Below are positions 17,779 to 27,388 of a stretch of DNA of 64,000 nt, piece by piece (positions within the stretch are counted from its first letter, which is position 1; each line of letters starts with the position of its first letter). The position numbers and the translations under genes are program-made. The notes under the pieces were generated by a model. It saw only the letters and a program-made list of their open reading frames with translations, did no database searches and was not told the DNA's origin. Source of the DNA: Pseudomonas fluorescens (GTDB lineage Bacteria; Pseudomonadota; Gammaproteobacteria; Pseudomonadales; Pseudomonadaceae); assembly GCF_902497625.1 (NCBI RefSeq), contig NZ_CABVGX010000033.1, forward strand, positions 1-64,000. The letters run 5' to 3'.

Positions 17779-19254
17779 CTAGTTGCCGCGCTTCCACACT
17801 TTGACGTAGTCGATGCGGAACGTGGAGGGCAGGTCGGCGTCGTCGACCACACCGAACCATTGCCACATCGCCTCGCTGTCGAACACGATCTGCATCGGGA
17901 AGAAGAAGTTGGTGTTTTTCGCTTCACGGACCAGCACGCCATCGACGTACCAGCGCAGCTTGTCCTGTTGCCAGTCGAAACCATAGACGTGAAAAGTGCT
18001 CGCCAGCCGCCACGGCGCGACCCAGGTGCTGCCGTCGCTGAGGTGCTCATCGCTTTGCGGCGTGGCCCAGACGTGGGCGTTCATGTTGTATTTCTTGTCG
18101 AAAGCGCCGTCCTTGGTCTTGCCGCCGATTTCGAAGATGTCGATCTCGGTGGCATTGTCGGGCAGGCCGGTCCACGCCAGCCAGAACGCACTGGAACCGG
18201 CCGAATCCATGGGTTTTGCCCGCGCTTCGTAATAGCCGTACAGCCCGCGTTCAATGGTGCGGACCATGGCCGAGCTGTAATCCTTGTAGCCCAGTTTCAC
18301 GTACTTCTCAGGCAGGGTTTCCTTGCGGAAATAGATGTTCAGGTTGCCATTGTTGACGACCGCATTGGTCGGCAGAAACAACGCCGGCTTACGCCCCAGC
18401 GAGTCGGTGCCGGTGGCGTTGTTGACATGCCAGCGCGCCGCGTCGAGCGTTGTTCCGTTGAAGTCATCGGAGAGCCGCGTATCCAGCACCCACTGGCCCG
18501 CGTTGGCCTGATCGGACAAGGGCACATCAGGGTTGGTATGTTGCGGCACTTCGCCGAGAGGACCGACACGGGTCCACGCTGTGGATTGCGAGGGCACGGC
18601 CACTGACCATTTTTGCGCCAGATAATCGAATACGGTTTGCCGCTCGGCCTGCGAGCTCAGCGCGCGGTCGTAGACCAGCACTTCGGCGACGTCACCCCGG
18701 AGGATTTCCGAGGTGCCCACTACGTTACGCGCCACGGCAAACGGGCCGATCGGCACATCGGTGATTTCGAGAAAGGCCAGCCTCGGCTCGTAGGCCGTGG
18801 TCTGTTGCACACTGATGCCGAAGTTCGGCAGCACGTTGTCGTTGTCGGCAATTTGCGGGCGCGAGCTGAACAAGCGCTGCCAGGCTTTGCCGCCGGCCTG
18901 CTCGGTCATGCGCCGTGACACCACGAACACCGTGGCCGGGCCTTTGCTGGTGCGAATCGCCGGGCCGGAAAACGCCGCAGTACCGCTGAAACGCACCACC
19001 GGACGGCCATTCATGGCGCTGTCCACCCGCAATGGCAGCGCCGTGGCCGCGACAGGGTCGACGGTCACGGCGGTGGCTTTGGCGGATTTGTCTTGCCAGC
19101 GGGTCACGCGGTTTTCTGCATCGACGGTAAGGGTCGAGGCATCAGCAGCGTCGAGCCACAGCACCAGCCCGTTGAGTGGCGGGCTGGAGACATTGGCAAA
19201 CGCATTCAACGCTGCCGACATCAGCAGCGCACCCAGCAATATTTCCCTGACCAT
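17779..19254 (-). CDS. secreted GH16 glycanase with N-terminal LamG-like domain, last gene of EPS operon
   Basis: A protein of about 491 residues with a signal peptide cut after LNAFA. Residues 25-200 look like a LamG/concanavalin-type module (NGLVLWLDAADASTL...VLVYDRAL). Residues 245-490 are a GH16 domain with the catalytic signature EIDIFE (nucleophile and acid/base Glu near 370-375) and a C-terminal jelly-roll strand FRIDYVKVWKR. GH16 enzymes cut beta-glycans in the periplasm or outside. At the end of this operon it most likely trims or releases the polymer made by the same genes. AAGGAG is correctly spaced for the second ATG (19254). Confidence 0.85.
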   Translation of the reverse strand: MVREILLGALLMSAALNAFANVSSPPLNGLVLWLDAADASTLTVDAENRVTRWQDKSAKATAVTVDPVAATALPLRVDSAMNGRPVVRFSGTAAFSGPAIRTSKGPATVFVVSRRMTEQAGGKAWQRLFSSRPQIADNDNVLPNFGISVQQTTAYEPRLAFLEITDVPIGPFAVARNVVGTSEILRGDVAEVLVYDRALSSQAERQTVFDYLAQKWSVAVPSQSTAWTRVGPLGEVPQHTNPDVPLSDQANAGQWVLDTRLSDDFNGTTLDAARWHVNNATGTDSLGRKPALFLPTNAVVNNGNLNIYFRKETLPEKYVKLGYKDYSSAMVRTIERGLYGYYEARAKPMDSAGSSAFWLAWTGLPDNATEIDIFEIGGKTKDGAFDKKYNMNAHVWATPQSDEHLSDGSTWVAPWRLASTFHVYGFDWQQDKLRWYVDGVLVREAKNTNFFFPMQIVFDSEAMWQWFGVVDDADLPSTFRIDYVKVWKRGN

Positions 19255-19283
19255 GTGCATCTCCTTCCATCTGAGCCAAAGGC

Positions 19284-20336
19284 TTACTTGTGGGCAAATT
19301 TCAGTGCCGGTTGCGAGCGATAACCGAGCGGGTTGTGTGACTGCCAGCGCCAGCTGTCGACGATCATCCGTTCCAGGTCACGTTCGGCAGCCCAGCCCAG
19401 TTCTCGTCCCGCCTTGCTTGCATCGGCCCAGCACTGGGCAATGTCGCCGGCGCGACGCGGGGCGAACTGGAACGGAATGCTAATCCCGGTGACGGCCTCG
19501 AAATTGCGGATCATCTGCAGCACGCTGTAGCCAACCCCGGTGCCGAGGTTCCAGACATTCACGCCGCTGCTGTCGCGCAAGGCGTGCAGGGCTTTGAGAT
19601 GTCCGTCGGCAAGGTCGACGACGTGGATGTAATCGCGCACGCAGGTGCCATCGATCGTCGGGTAATCGCTGCCGTAGACGGTCAGTTCAGGAATGCGGCC
19701 GATGGCGACCTGGGTCAGGCACGGCAGCAGGTTGCTCGGCTTGCCTGTAGGGTCTTCGCCGATCATGCCGCTTTCGTGGGCGCCGATCGGGTTGAAATAA
19801 CGCAGCAACGCGATGCTCCAGCGCGGATCGGAGAGCGTCAGGTCGGTGAGCATTTCCTCGATCATCAATTTGGTGCGGCCGTACGGGTTGGTCGGTTTGC
19901 CGGTGCCCAGGTCTTCCAGAATCGGCGTTCGCGCGGGGTCGCCGTAAACCGTCGCCGATGAGCTGAACACCAGATTGAACACCTTCGCACGCGCCATCGA
20001 CCGACATAGGTTGAGCGTGCCGGCAACGTTGTTGGCGTAATAGTCGAGCGGATTGCTGACGCTTTGCTCGACCGATTTGAGGCTGGCGAAATGCACCACC
20101 GCATCAATGTCGAAGTGACTGAAGATGTCATCCAGCAGCTTCTGGTTGCGCACGTCACCTTCGATGAACTCGACCCGGGTGCGGGTCAGTTGCTCGAGAC
20201 GGGTGATCGACTCGCGACAGCTGTTGCTCAGGTTATCGAGCAACAGCACTTGCTGGCCAGCGTTGATGAGGGTCAGCGCGGTGTGGGAACCGATAAAGCC
20301 GGCCCCGCCTGTGATCAGCGTGGTTTTTCTGAGCAT
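19284..20336 (-). CDS. galE: UDP-glucose 4-epimerase
   Basis: A 350-residue extended SDR. The NAD-binding motif TLITGGAGFIGSH is at the N-terminus, Ser-Thr in SSSATVYGDP, the catalytic YxxxK as NPYGRTKLMIEEML, and LRYFNPIGAHESGMIGEDP is characteristic of GalE. It interconverts UDP-glucose and UDP-galactose, supplying galactose for the exopolysaccharide. The ATG at 20336 is the family start; AGGAA lies nine bases upstream. It follows the flippase gene with a 28-bp gap in the same operon. Confidence 0.95.
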   Translation of the reverse strand: MLRKTTLITGGAGFIGSHTALTLINAGQQVLLLDNLSNSCRESITRLEQLTRTRVEFIEGDVRNQKLLDDIFSHFDIDAVVHFASLKSVEQSVSNPLDYYANNVAGTLNLCRSMARAKVFNLVFSSSATVYGDPARTPILEDLGTGKPTNPYGRTKLMIEEMLTDLTLSDPRWSIALLRYFNPIGAHESGMIGEDPTGKPSNLLPCLTQVAIGRIPELTVYGSDYPTIDGTCVRDYIHVVDLADGHLKALHALRDSSGVNVWNLGTGVGYSVLQMIRNFEAVTGISIPFQFAPRRAGDIAQCWADASKAGRELGWAAERDLERMIVDSWRWQSHNPLGYRSQPALKFAHK

Positions 20337-20364
20337 GATGTGTGATTCCTGTGCGAGAACCGTT

Positions 20365-21783
20365 TCAGCGGGAGGTGAAAACCGACTTGAATTCTTGCGG
20401 CCAGCGCGGGTGCAGCAGGCTGTAGGCGAGGGCATATGTCAGGGCGCCGATGGCGATGTTGGCGATCAGGTGCACGTAGCCGGTCAGGCTCACTTGTGTG
20501 GAAAAGGTCACCACGCTGGCGGCCATCACCAGTGAGGCGATGACGCTGCGGTAGTTGCACTCGACAAATGCGCGCCAGCCGTACCCGATGGCGGTGTTCA
20601 GGCCGCGAATCTGCAGGGGCGTGATGATCAGCATGCGGATTAACAGGGCCAGCGCTGCGGCCATGCCGCCGTAGACCGGGCCGAGGCTGTAAACCAGCGC
20701 CAGGGCGAGCAGGGTGGTGCCGACTTCAGCTTTGAGGGTGAGGCGGCTGCGATTGACCGCGACCAGCGCAGTGGTCGCATACATGGCCAGGTTGCCGAGT
20801 GCGGCGGTGCCGGCCAGCACTTGCAGCAAAGGAATGGCGTCGGCCCACTTGGCGCCAAAGATCAGCAGGATGATGTCGTCGGCGGTCAATGCGATGCCGA
20901 TGAACAGCGGCGTCAGCAGAAAACCGCTAAGCGCGGTCGAGTTGCTGATGATGCCGATCAGCCGCGAAGAATCCGCGCTGCGTCGGGCGAATGCCGGCAA
21001 GGCGTAACTCATCAAGCCGTTGTAGATCGCCGTGCGCGGCAGATCGATGATGCGCATCGCCAGGTTGAACATGCCGACGGCGCTCGCTCCGGCAGTCATC
21101 CCGAGCACCACGTTGACGCCGCGTTGCAAGGTTTGCGAACTGAGTACATTGATCGCGACCGGCGTGCCCGACCTGAGGGTTTCGCGCAGGAACCGGGTGT
21201 CGATATGGAACGCGATCCGCTTGGGCTCGCCACGCATCAGCACGATGACCGAAACGAACTCCATGATCAGCGCCTGCGCGATCACCGCCCAGGCGCCAAA
21301 GCCCCACAACGCCACCGCAATGCCGCCGACACCGCCCAGCACCTTGCCCAGCAGCGTACGGGTGGCGAGCATTTTGAAGTTGCCGCTGCGGCGCATTTGC
21401 ACCACGTACACCCGAGCCATCATGGTGAAAAGGATCTTCACCGATGCAACGGCCGTCATCCATGCCAGCGCCAGCGAAGGTGCAAACTGCAGCGCCAGGC
21501 CGCTGATAAGCAGAATCGACACCAGACTGATCAACACGGAAAACCAGAACGCGGTCGAGATATGCCGGTCGTCCAGCTTTTCCTGGCGCACCAGCGGATC
21601 TTCGAGCACGGAGGAGTAGATGATGCCGACCACTTCGACAATGGCGATGATCACGGTGCCAATCCCCAGTTCCGCAGGCGACAGCAGGCGGGCATACACG
21701 ACGAACGTGATCATCGAGAGGAAAATCAGGCCGAATTTCTCGGTGAAGATCCAGATCAATGTAACCAGACGATGATTGGCCAT
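20365..21783 (-). CDS. Wzx-type polysaccharide flippase
   Basis: A 472-residue membrane protein with 12-14 predicted helices, beginning MANHRLVTLIWIFTEKFGLIFLSM. The pattern RLLSPAELGIGTV and SVLEDPLVRQEKLDDRHISTAFW is typical of the MOP/PST oligosaccharide flippases. It would move the undecaprenyl-PP-linked repeat unit across the inner membrane. The ATG at 21783 has CAGG eight bases upstream. The reading frame continues in front of it through a 9-bp tandem repeat and a REPIN, giving a (CYG)n peptide that is not considered real. A 1.1-kb repeat array separates it from the preceding operon gene. Confidence 0.88.
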   Translation of the reverse strand: MANHRLVTLIWIFTEKFGLIFLSMITFVVYARLLSPAELGIGTVIIAIVEVVGIIYSSVLEDPLVRQEKLDDRHISTAFWFSVLISLVSILLISGLALQFAPSLALAWMTAVASVKILFTMMARVYVVQMRRSGNFKMLATRTLLGKVLGGVGGIAVALWGFGAWAVIAQALIMEFVSVIVLMRGEPKRIAFHIDTRFLRETLRSGTPVAINVLSSQTLQRGVNVVLGMTAGASAVGMFNLAMRIIDLPRTAIYNGLMSYALPAFARRSADSSRLIGIISNSTALSGFLLTPLFIGIALTADDIILLIFGAKWADAIPLLQVLAGTAALGNLAMYATTALVAVNRSRLTLKAEVGTTLLALALVYSLGPVYGGMAAALALLIRMLIITPLQIRGLNTAIGYGWRAFVECNYRSVIASLVMAASVVTFSTQVSLTGYVHLIANIAIGALTYALAYSLLHPRWPQEFKSVFTSR

Positions 21784-21841
21784 GGAAGGAACCTGGGTAT
21801 TCGAACAAAAAAGAAGGAAAGCAACGAACCGAAGGAACCAG

Positions 21842-21886
21842 CACCCGTAACACCCGTAACACCCGTAGCACCCGTAGCACCCGTAG
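21842..21886. repeat. 9-bp tandem repeat (5 copies)
   Basis: Five consecutive copies of CACCCGTA(A/G), two ending in A and three in G. It begins about 58 bases upstream of the flippase start and runs directly into the first REPIN unit of array 2, sharing its CGTAGCAGC end. Confidence 0.9.
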
Positions 21887-22843
21887 CAGCTGCCGAGCCT
21901 GCGAGGCTGCGTCCGGCTGCGCAGCAGTCGTAAACCCAGACGATGCGGCGCATCAGGGAAACCGCGTTTACCGGATTTGCGAGTGCTGCGCACTCGGACG
22001 CAGGCTGCGCCAGCTGCTACAGAATTACGGGGTCGGGGGCGCGTGGTCAGAGTTCGCGTTGTTACGGCCGCATAGTCGGTTTTCGCGTTATCACGGACGC
22101 GTGGTCAGGTTTCGCGTTATCACGGACGCGTGGTCAGGGTTCGCGTTATGAGGAACGCGTGGTCAAGGGTTCGCGTCGTCAGCACCCGTAGCAGCTGCCG
22201 AGCCTGCGAGGCTGCGTCCGGCTGCGCAGCAGTCGTAAAACCAGACTATGCAGCGCATCAGGGAAACCGCGTTTACCGGATTTGCGAGTGCTGCGCACTC
22301 GGACGCAGGCTGCGCCAGCTGCTACAGAATTACGGTGTCGGGGGCGCGTGGTCAGGGTTCGCGTTATCACGGACGCGTGGTCAGGTTTCGCGTTGTCACG
22401 GGCGCGTGGTCGGTTTCGCGTCGTCAGCACTCGTAGCAGCTGCCGAGCCTGCGAGGCTGCGTCCGGCTGCGCAGCAGTCGTAAAACCAGACTATGCAGCG
22501 CATCAGGGAAACCGCGTTTACCGGACTTGCGAGTGCTGCGCACTCGGACGCAGGCTGCGCCAGCTGCTACAGAATCGCGTTATCACGGCCGCGTAGTCGG
22601 TTTTCGCGTTATCAGGGGGCGCGTGGTCAGGTTTCGCGTTATCAGGGGCGCTTGGTCAGGTTTCGCGTTGTCACGGGCGTAGTCGGTTTCCCGTCGTCAG
22701 CACTCGTAGCAGCTGCCGAGCCTGCGAGGCTGCGTCCGGCTGCGCAGCAGTCGTAAAACCAGACTATGCGGCACATCAGGGAAACCGCGTTTACCGGATT
22801 TGCGAGTGCTGCGCACTCGGACGCAGGCTTCGCCAGCTGCTAC
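21883..22843. repeat. REPIN array 2 inside the EPS operon (4 x 138 bp)
   Basis: Four near-identical 138-bp units at 21883-22020, 22188-22325, 22433-22570 and 22706-22843. Each starts GTAGCAGCTGCCGAGCC and ends CAGCTGCTAC, with a conserved interior (CGCATCAGGGAAACCGCG). The linkers (167, 107 and 135 bp) consist of imperfect tandem copies of a roughly 29-bp motif, TTCGCGTTATCACGG-ACGCGTGGTCAGG. A last linker fragment runs to about 22920. No gene is present from 21784 to 22925; ORFs here are repeat translations. Confidence 0.95.
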
Positions 22844-22925
22844 AGAATTACAGTGTCGAGGGCGCATAGTCGGGTTTCGCATTTTCACGGGCGCGTGGTC
22901 AGGGTTCGTGTCGGACGCGGCCAGG

Positions 22926-23861
22926 TCAGGGGGCTTTGCGCAGTGTTTTCATCCGCGCATACAGGTAGCGCAGGGTCGGTTTGCCGTTGAAGAAAATCAG
23001 CGTCTGCCAGGAGTGCTTGAGCATCTTCTGAAAAACCTTGATTACCTGTGCGTGTTCGCCGCGTCGGGAGAACGTGCCGAGGAAATCGGCATGGTTGGCC
23101 AGCACAAAATCAATGCGCTGCTGGCGTGTCAGCCGGGTGCCGTAAAGCTCCAGGTACAACTCAATGAACTTGAGTTTGTGCGGGTAGTATTTTTGCGGCT
23201 GCGCGGTGATGTTGCTGGCGTTGACGCCACGGCGGATCAACACTTGCGGCACGGTGTGAACTTCCCAGTGCTCGGCGATGCGCGTCCATAGCAAGCGGTC
23301 TTCGGCGTAACGCAGCTTTTGATCAAAGCCGCCCAATGCAACAATCGCCTCACGCCTGACGACCACCCCGGAGGTGCCGTTGATGACGTTCTCTCGCATG
23401 AAATCGGCGAAGTGATTGCCGCTTTTACAGCGTTCTTCACGTTGCTCCTTGCCGTCACTGAACACGCTCAGTTGATAGCAATCGATCAAACCGACCCGAT
23501 GCCCCGTGCGCGTCAGCTCAGCGTACAGCGCCAACTGCTTTTCGAGCTTTTCCGGGTGCCACTGATCGTCGGCATCCAGAAATGCAATAAAGGTCTCCTT
23601 AGCCTTGAAAATGCCTTTGTTGCGCGCACTCGCGGGCCCCTCGTTGGCCTGTTGCAGCAGCGTCACGGGAAACGGCGCCACAAAATCCCTGACCATCTGC
23701 GGCCCTTCGTCGCTGGAGCCGTCGTCGACGATGATCACGTTATCCGGCAAGCGGGTTTGCTGGCTCAGCGATGCCAGTGTCTGCTCGATGCTGGCGGCGG
23801 CGTTGTACAACGGAATGATCACGCACACTGTTCCGGGTGATGGGGACGCGTCGTTCAGCAT
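22926..23861 (-). CDS. GT2-family glycosyltransferase
   Basis: A 311-residue enzyme with a GT-A fold at the N-terminus: VCVIIPLYNAAASIEQTLASL, IIVDDGSSDEG, GPASARNKGI and the metal-binding FLDADDQWHPEKLE. Family 2 transferases add a sugar from an NDP donor to the lipid-linked repeat unit on the cytoplasmic face. The C-terminal 100 residues are helical and basic, as in many EPS transferases. The start overlaps the stop of the polymerase gene by 7 bp, showing translational coupling. The specific sugar cannot be read from sequence. Array 2 begins just after its stop codon. Confidence 0.92.
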   Translation of the reverse strand: MLNDASPSPGTVCVIIPLYNAAASIEQTLASLSQQTRLPDNVIIVDDGSSDEGPQMVRDFVAPFPVTLLQQANEGPASARNKGIFKAKETFIAFLDADDQWHPEKLEKQLALYAELTRTGHRVGLIDCYQLSVFSDGKEQREERCKSGNHFADFMRENVINGTSGVVVRREAIVALGGFDQKLRYAEDRLLWTRIAEHWEVHTVPQVLIRRGVNASNITAQPQKYYPHKLKFIELYLELYGTRLTRQQRIDFVLANHADFLGTFSRRGEHAQVIKVFQKMLKHSWQTLIFFNGKPTLRYLYARMKTLRKAP

Positions 23862-25183
23862 GGGCTTTTCTCCTTGGACCGGGTCCCGGAGGACAGGCTC
23901 TGTTGACGGACCGCCTGGGCCGGCGCATACGCGTAAGGTGCCGGCGCGGGGCGTCTGGCGTGGTGGTGGCGGAAGGTCAGCGCCAGCGTGCAGAACACCA
24001 GGAACTCCGCAGAACGGTAGTTCGGGATCACGTACGCCACGTAATTGGTGACGATGAACAGCGCGATAATCACCAGTGCACTGGCGCGAAACTGTGCCGA
24101 TCGGTCAGCCGTCACCGCGCGGTACTGCTTGATCAGGGCCTCGGCGAACAGCAGGACCAACGCCGCCAGTTGCAGCGCGCCACCATTGAGCAAGGTTTCC
24201 ATATAACCGCTGTGCGCATTACCGATGTAGCCCCAGCGCTTGATGAACTCGTCAGCATCGGGGCTCGACCAGAACGCGCCATAACCGTAACCGTTGAGAA
24301 ACTTGCTATCGATCAGTGGCGTCAGCAGTTCCCAGATGAGCGTGCGGTCGGTCAGCGACGGATCGCGTCCCATCATCTCCAGCAGCAGCGTGTAATTGCC
24401 GTACATGAAAGCGCAAATCAGCAGATAGACAATGGTCGCGGCGAAGAACGCCAGCATCGATCGATTGACTCGTAGGCGGATCATTGTCAGGAAGTACCAA
24501 TAGCTGGCCGCTCCTGTGACGATCAGCGCAATGCCGGTGGCCGACTGCGCAAGCAGAATCGCGACCAGCGAAAAGCTTGCATACAAAATCGCCATCAGAT
24601 TGCGTTGGCGGATCATCGGCAGCAGTAACAGGATCGCAATCGCGTTGATCCGCGCGCCAGCGTTCTTCTCGGTGAAAATCCCTTTGAACGCGCCATCGCG
24701 AATACCGCCCGAAATGAAAGCGATGTCCGGCCTGATCACGGCGAAGATCAGCCCGATCAACGCTGCGGCGCCAATGACCGAACCGATCATGAATGCAATT
24801 TTCTCAATGCTGTAGTTGTAGGCAACGAACCCGGCAAAGAACACGACGCTGAGCATCGCGATAAAACGCTTCAAGCTCAGCATCGGGTCACTGGACCAAC
24901 TGATCGAGGCGGCCACGCATGCAAGGAACAGCAACAGAAAGAAGTTGTTGCGGTAGAAGCTTTTGCTCAGGAACACCTTGTTGCGGATGAAGAAAAACAG
25001 CGGGACCAGCAAGGTGACCAGTCCGCCGATCTGATTGACCACGTTGCCCTCCATGTCCCTCTGCGCATCGTCCAAGGCAGCGCCTTGCCCGAGGAAAAAA
25101 GCAATCACCTGGATGTAGAACAACACGCCGAACAACGTAAACCCGTCGCGCAGCGTGGAGTACCTGACTTCCAGCTTTCTCAT
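23855..25183 (-). CDS. Wzy-type polymerase / O-antigen ligase-like protein
   Basis: A 442-residue membrane protein with about 11 hydrophobic segments and a large periplasmic loop near residues 270-340 containing GRDPSLTDRTLIWE and AHSGYMETLLNGG. These are hallmarks of the Wzy_C/O-antigen ligase superfamily. It would polymerise the repeat units on the periplasmic side. The position between glycosyltransferases in a Wzx/Wzy-dependent locus favours polymerase over ligase. A basic, Pro/Ala-rich tail (about 35 residues) follows the last helix. It overlaps the preceding glycosyltransferase gene by 4 bp. Confidence 0.85.
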   Translation of the reverse strand: MRKLEVRYSTLRDGFTLFGVLFYIQVIAFFLGQGAALDDAQRDMEGNVVNQIGGLVTLLVPLFFFIRNKVFLSKSFYRNNFFLLLFLACVAASISWSSDPMLSLKRFIAMLSVVFFAGFVAYNYSIEKIAFMIGSVIGAAALIGLIFAVIRPDIAFISGGIRDGAFKGIFTEKNAGARINAIAILLLLPMIRQRNLMAILYASFSLVAILLAQSATGIALIVTGAASYWYFLTMIRLRVNRSMLAFFAATIVYLLICAFMYGNYTLLLEMMGRDPSLTDRTLIWELLTPLIDSKFLNGYGYGAFWSSPDADEFIKRWGYIGNAHSGYMETLLNGGALQLAALVLLFAEALIKQYRAVTADRSAQFRASALVIIALFIVTNYVAYVIPNYRSAEFLVFCTLALTFRHHHARRPAPAPYAYAPAQAVRQQSLSSGTRSKEKSPC

Positions 25184-26292
25184 GAGCGTTCGCCCCCCAG
25201 CAGCGCTGCCAGGTAGGTGTGTACGGCGCGACCGCTGACAAACCGGTTGGCGGCGGCGAGGCGCGTCTTGCGATGCTCTTCGCGAGTGGCGCTTAACTCA
25301 CCGGCGATTGCGTGCGCCAGCGCCGCGGGATCGTCGACGTCCACCAACGGTGCGACGGCGCCATTGTCGAGAATGTCTTGCGGACCGTGCGGGCAGCGCG
25401 TCGAGACTACCGGCGTACCAGTCGCCAATGCCTCGACCAGTGCATTCGGGCTGCCTTCAAAACGTGACGACAATACAAAGCAATCGGCCGCCGCGACTTC
25501 GGCCATGGGCTGGCGCGTGTAGCCCGGCAGATCAACGCGGTTGGCCACCCCCAGTGCAGCCGCTTGTGCCTGCAACTGCGCCCGAAGGTTGCCTTCGCCG
25601 AAAATAATCAGACGCGTGCCTGAATCCGGCAGACGAGCAAAGGCTGCAATCAACGTATCGAAGCCTTTCTGGGGAGCCAGACGACCTACCGCAACCACCA
25701 CCGCTGTGGTTTTATCCAGCAGCCAGGGGTGGCTGGGCAGGCCGGGTGGATTCTCGAGGAAATCATTATCGAGCACCGGATTATCGGCAATCGTCACATC
25801 GCGTTTGCGCGCAATTGTTGTATCGACCAGGTCCTGCGCGACGCCGCGTGATACGCAGATGACCGGGTTGGGAATCAGCCGGTAGAGCAACGGCGCCAGC
25901 CAGTACGCCGCGCGCACCGCGACCGCCGGGTTGACGTGTTTGTCGTGGGAAAATGCATTGCGTTCGCTGACGTGCAGGCGCTGCAGCGTCCCGGAAAGCA
26001 ACGAGGCAGCAATGGCCACCACATTGACGTGGGTCAGGGCGGCCAGATGCGCATCGAAACGGTTGTGCCGTAAAAAGCGCGCCAGCGCCGGGACTGCACT
26101 GGCGCTACGCGGGCTGTTCAGTTCAACCTGTTTGACCCGTGGATCGACCAAGGCGACGTTAAGTCCGCCACCGGTGAGCAGCAACAGCGTGACGTCATTG
26201 CCAGCGTCGACAAACGCTCCGGCCAGCCGTGCCATCATTTTTTCGGCGCCGCCAGCGCTGAGGTCGTGGAGAATGATCAGCAGCTTTTTCAT
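25180..26292 (-). CDS. GT4-family glycosyltransferase
   Basis: A GT-B fold transferase of about 370 residues. The N-terminal glycine-rich start MKKLLIILHDLSAGGAEKMMARLA and the C-terminal donor site VVAVGRLAPQKGFDTLIAAF...LSSRFEGSPNALVEALATGTPVVST, with the EGxxxxxxEA pattern, place it in GT4. The start at 26292 is preferred because it overlaps the stop codon of the previous gene (ATGA); an upstream in-frame ATG at 26304 is also possible. Sugar specificity is unknown. Confidence 0.9.
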   Translation of the reverse strand: MKKLLIILHDLSAGGAEKMMARLAGAFVDAGNDVTLLLLTGGGLNVALVDPRVKQVELNSPRSASAVPALARFLRHNRFDAHLAALTHVNVVAIAASLLSGTLQRLHVSERNAFSHDKHVNPAVAVRAAYWLAPLLYRLIPNPVICVSRGVAQDLVDTTIARKRDVTIADNPVLDNDFLENPPGLPSHPWLLDKTTAVVVAVGRLAPQKGFDTLIAAFARLPDSGTRLIIFGEGNLRAQLQAQAAALGVANRVDLPGYTRQPMAEVAAADCFVLSSRFEGSPNALVEALATGTPVVSTRCPHGPQDILDNGAVAPLVDVDDPAALAHAIAGELSATREEHRKTRLAAANRFVSGRAVHTYLAALLGGERS

Positions 26293-27371
26293 GATTGGTT
26301 CCATACCTGGTAATAAGCCTGCGCAGCGTGATGGCTGGTGTAGGGTCGTACGGCGTCGGCCAGCGATTGTCCGCCTGGCGTGAGCGCGGCAGACATCGCC
26401 AGGCTTTGCAGCAAGCCTTCGGCGAGCGCCGGCACATCGTTGACCTTGACCAATTGCCCGAAGCGGCCGTGATCGAGTATTTCTCTTGGGCCGGTTTCAC
26501 AGTCGCAGGCCAGCACCGGCGTGCCCAAAGCCAGTGCTTCAATCAGCACCGTCGGCATGCCTTCATGGAAGGAGCTGAGCACCAGCAGCCGGGCTCGTCG
26601 GATCAGCGGATAGGGGTTGCGCAAAAAACCAGTGAAATGCACCCGGTTTGCAACGCCCAGACGTTGCGCTTGCGCGGTCAACGCGCCGCGCTGGGGGCCG
26701 TCACCGGCGATTACCAGATCCGGCAGCGTTTCGCGCCGTAATGCCAGCGCATAAGCGTCGAGCAATAAGTGAAAACCCTTGAGTTCCACCAGCCGACCGA
26801 CCCCTAGCCAGAATTCGCTGGGCAAGTTGGCGGGCACGGGCGTCTGCGCGGCATTGAGCAGGTGCTCGGTGACCACTGCGTTCGGGCAATAGCTGATGCG
26901 TCGGCGGCCCCAAGGGATCCAGTCGGCGAGGGCGCTGCGCAGACCTTGAGAAACCGTCACGACCTTGCCGCTGCTGCAAAGGTAGAGGGCGTAGAGCAGC
27001 CGCAGGCTGGTGACGCCGGTTCTCTGCTCGGCACAATCAAGTGCAGTGTGGCGGGTGTAGATGACCTTGCATGAACGGCCCATGGTGGCGAAAAAGGTGC
27101 ACAGATTGGCCTGTTCCTTGGCGCTGATCAGGTGAGTGACTTTTTCGCGCCGAATAATCCGGCGCAACAAAACAATTGATTTGAGCATGCCGATCACACC
27201 GCTGCCGGCGCCATTGAGGGCTGCTGCGCCCATGGCGTCCGGGGTATCGCCGTTGATCACGAAAAAACTGACGCGCTGGCCATCCTTGAGAAATTGCTCG
27301 GCCAGACGTTGCTGTACCCGTTCAACACCGCCATCGGGCTCGAAATCTTTCAGAATAAACAGAATATGCAT
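26289..27371 (-). CDS. GT4-family glycosyltransferase
   Basis: A GT-B transferase of about 360 residues. It begins MHILFILKDFEPDGGVERVQQRLAEQF and carries the C-terminal donor-binding region LGVGRLVELKGFHLLLDAY and LSSFHEGMPTVLIEALALGTPVLACD. It is similar in plan to the neighbouring transferase (25180-26292), so the two may be an old duplication with different linkages. The start at 27371 lies 17 bases after the stop of the WecG-like gene; the extended frame to 27449 would overlap that gene. Confidence 0.9.
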   Translation of the reverse strand: MHILFILKDFEPDGGVERVQQRLAEQFLKDGQRVSFFVINGDTPDAMGAAALNGAGSGVIGMLKSIVLLRRIIRREKVTHLISAKEQANLCTFFATMGRSCKVIYTRHTALDCAEQRTGVTSLRLLYALYLCSSGKVVTVSQGLRSALADWIPWGRRRISYCPNAVVTEHLLNAAQTPVPANLPSEFWLGVGRLVELKGFHLLLDAYALALRRETLPDLVIAGDGPQRGALTAQAQRLGVANRVHFTGFLRNPYPLIRRARLLVLSSFHEGMPTVLIEALALGTPVLACDCETGPREILDHGRFGQLVKVNDVPALAEGLLQSLAMSAALTPGGQSLADAVRPYTSHHAAQAYYQVWNQS

Positions 27372-27388
27372 GGTCAATGGCCCGCTGC

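Noticed and set aside
21784..21993. N-terminal extension of the flippase with a repeated Cys-Tyr-Gly peptide
   Set aside because: It is encoded by the 9-bp repeat and a REPIN; the ATG at 21783 has an SD and matches the family start.
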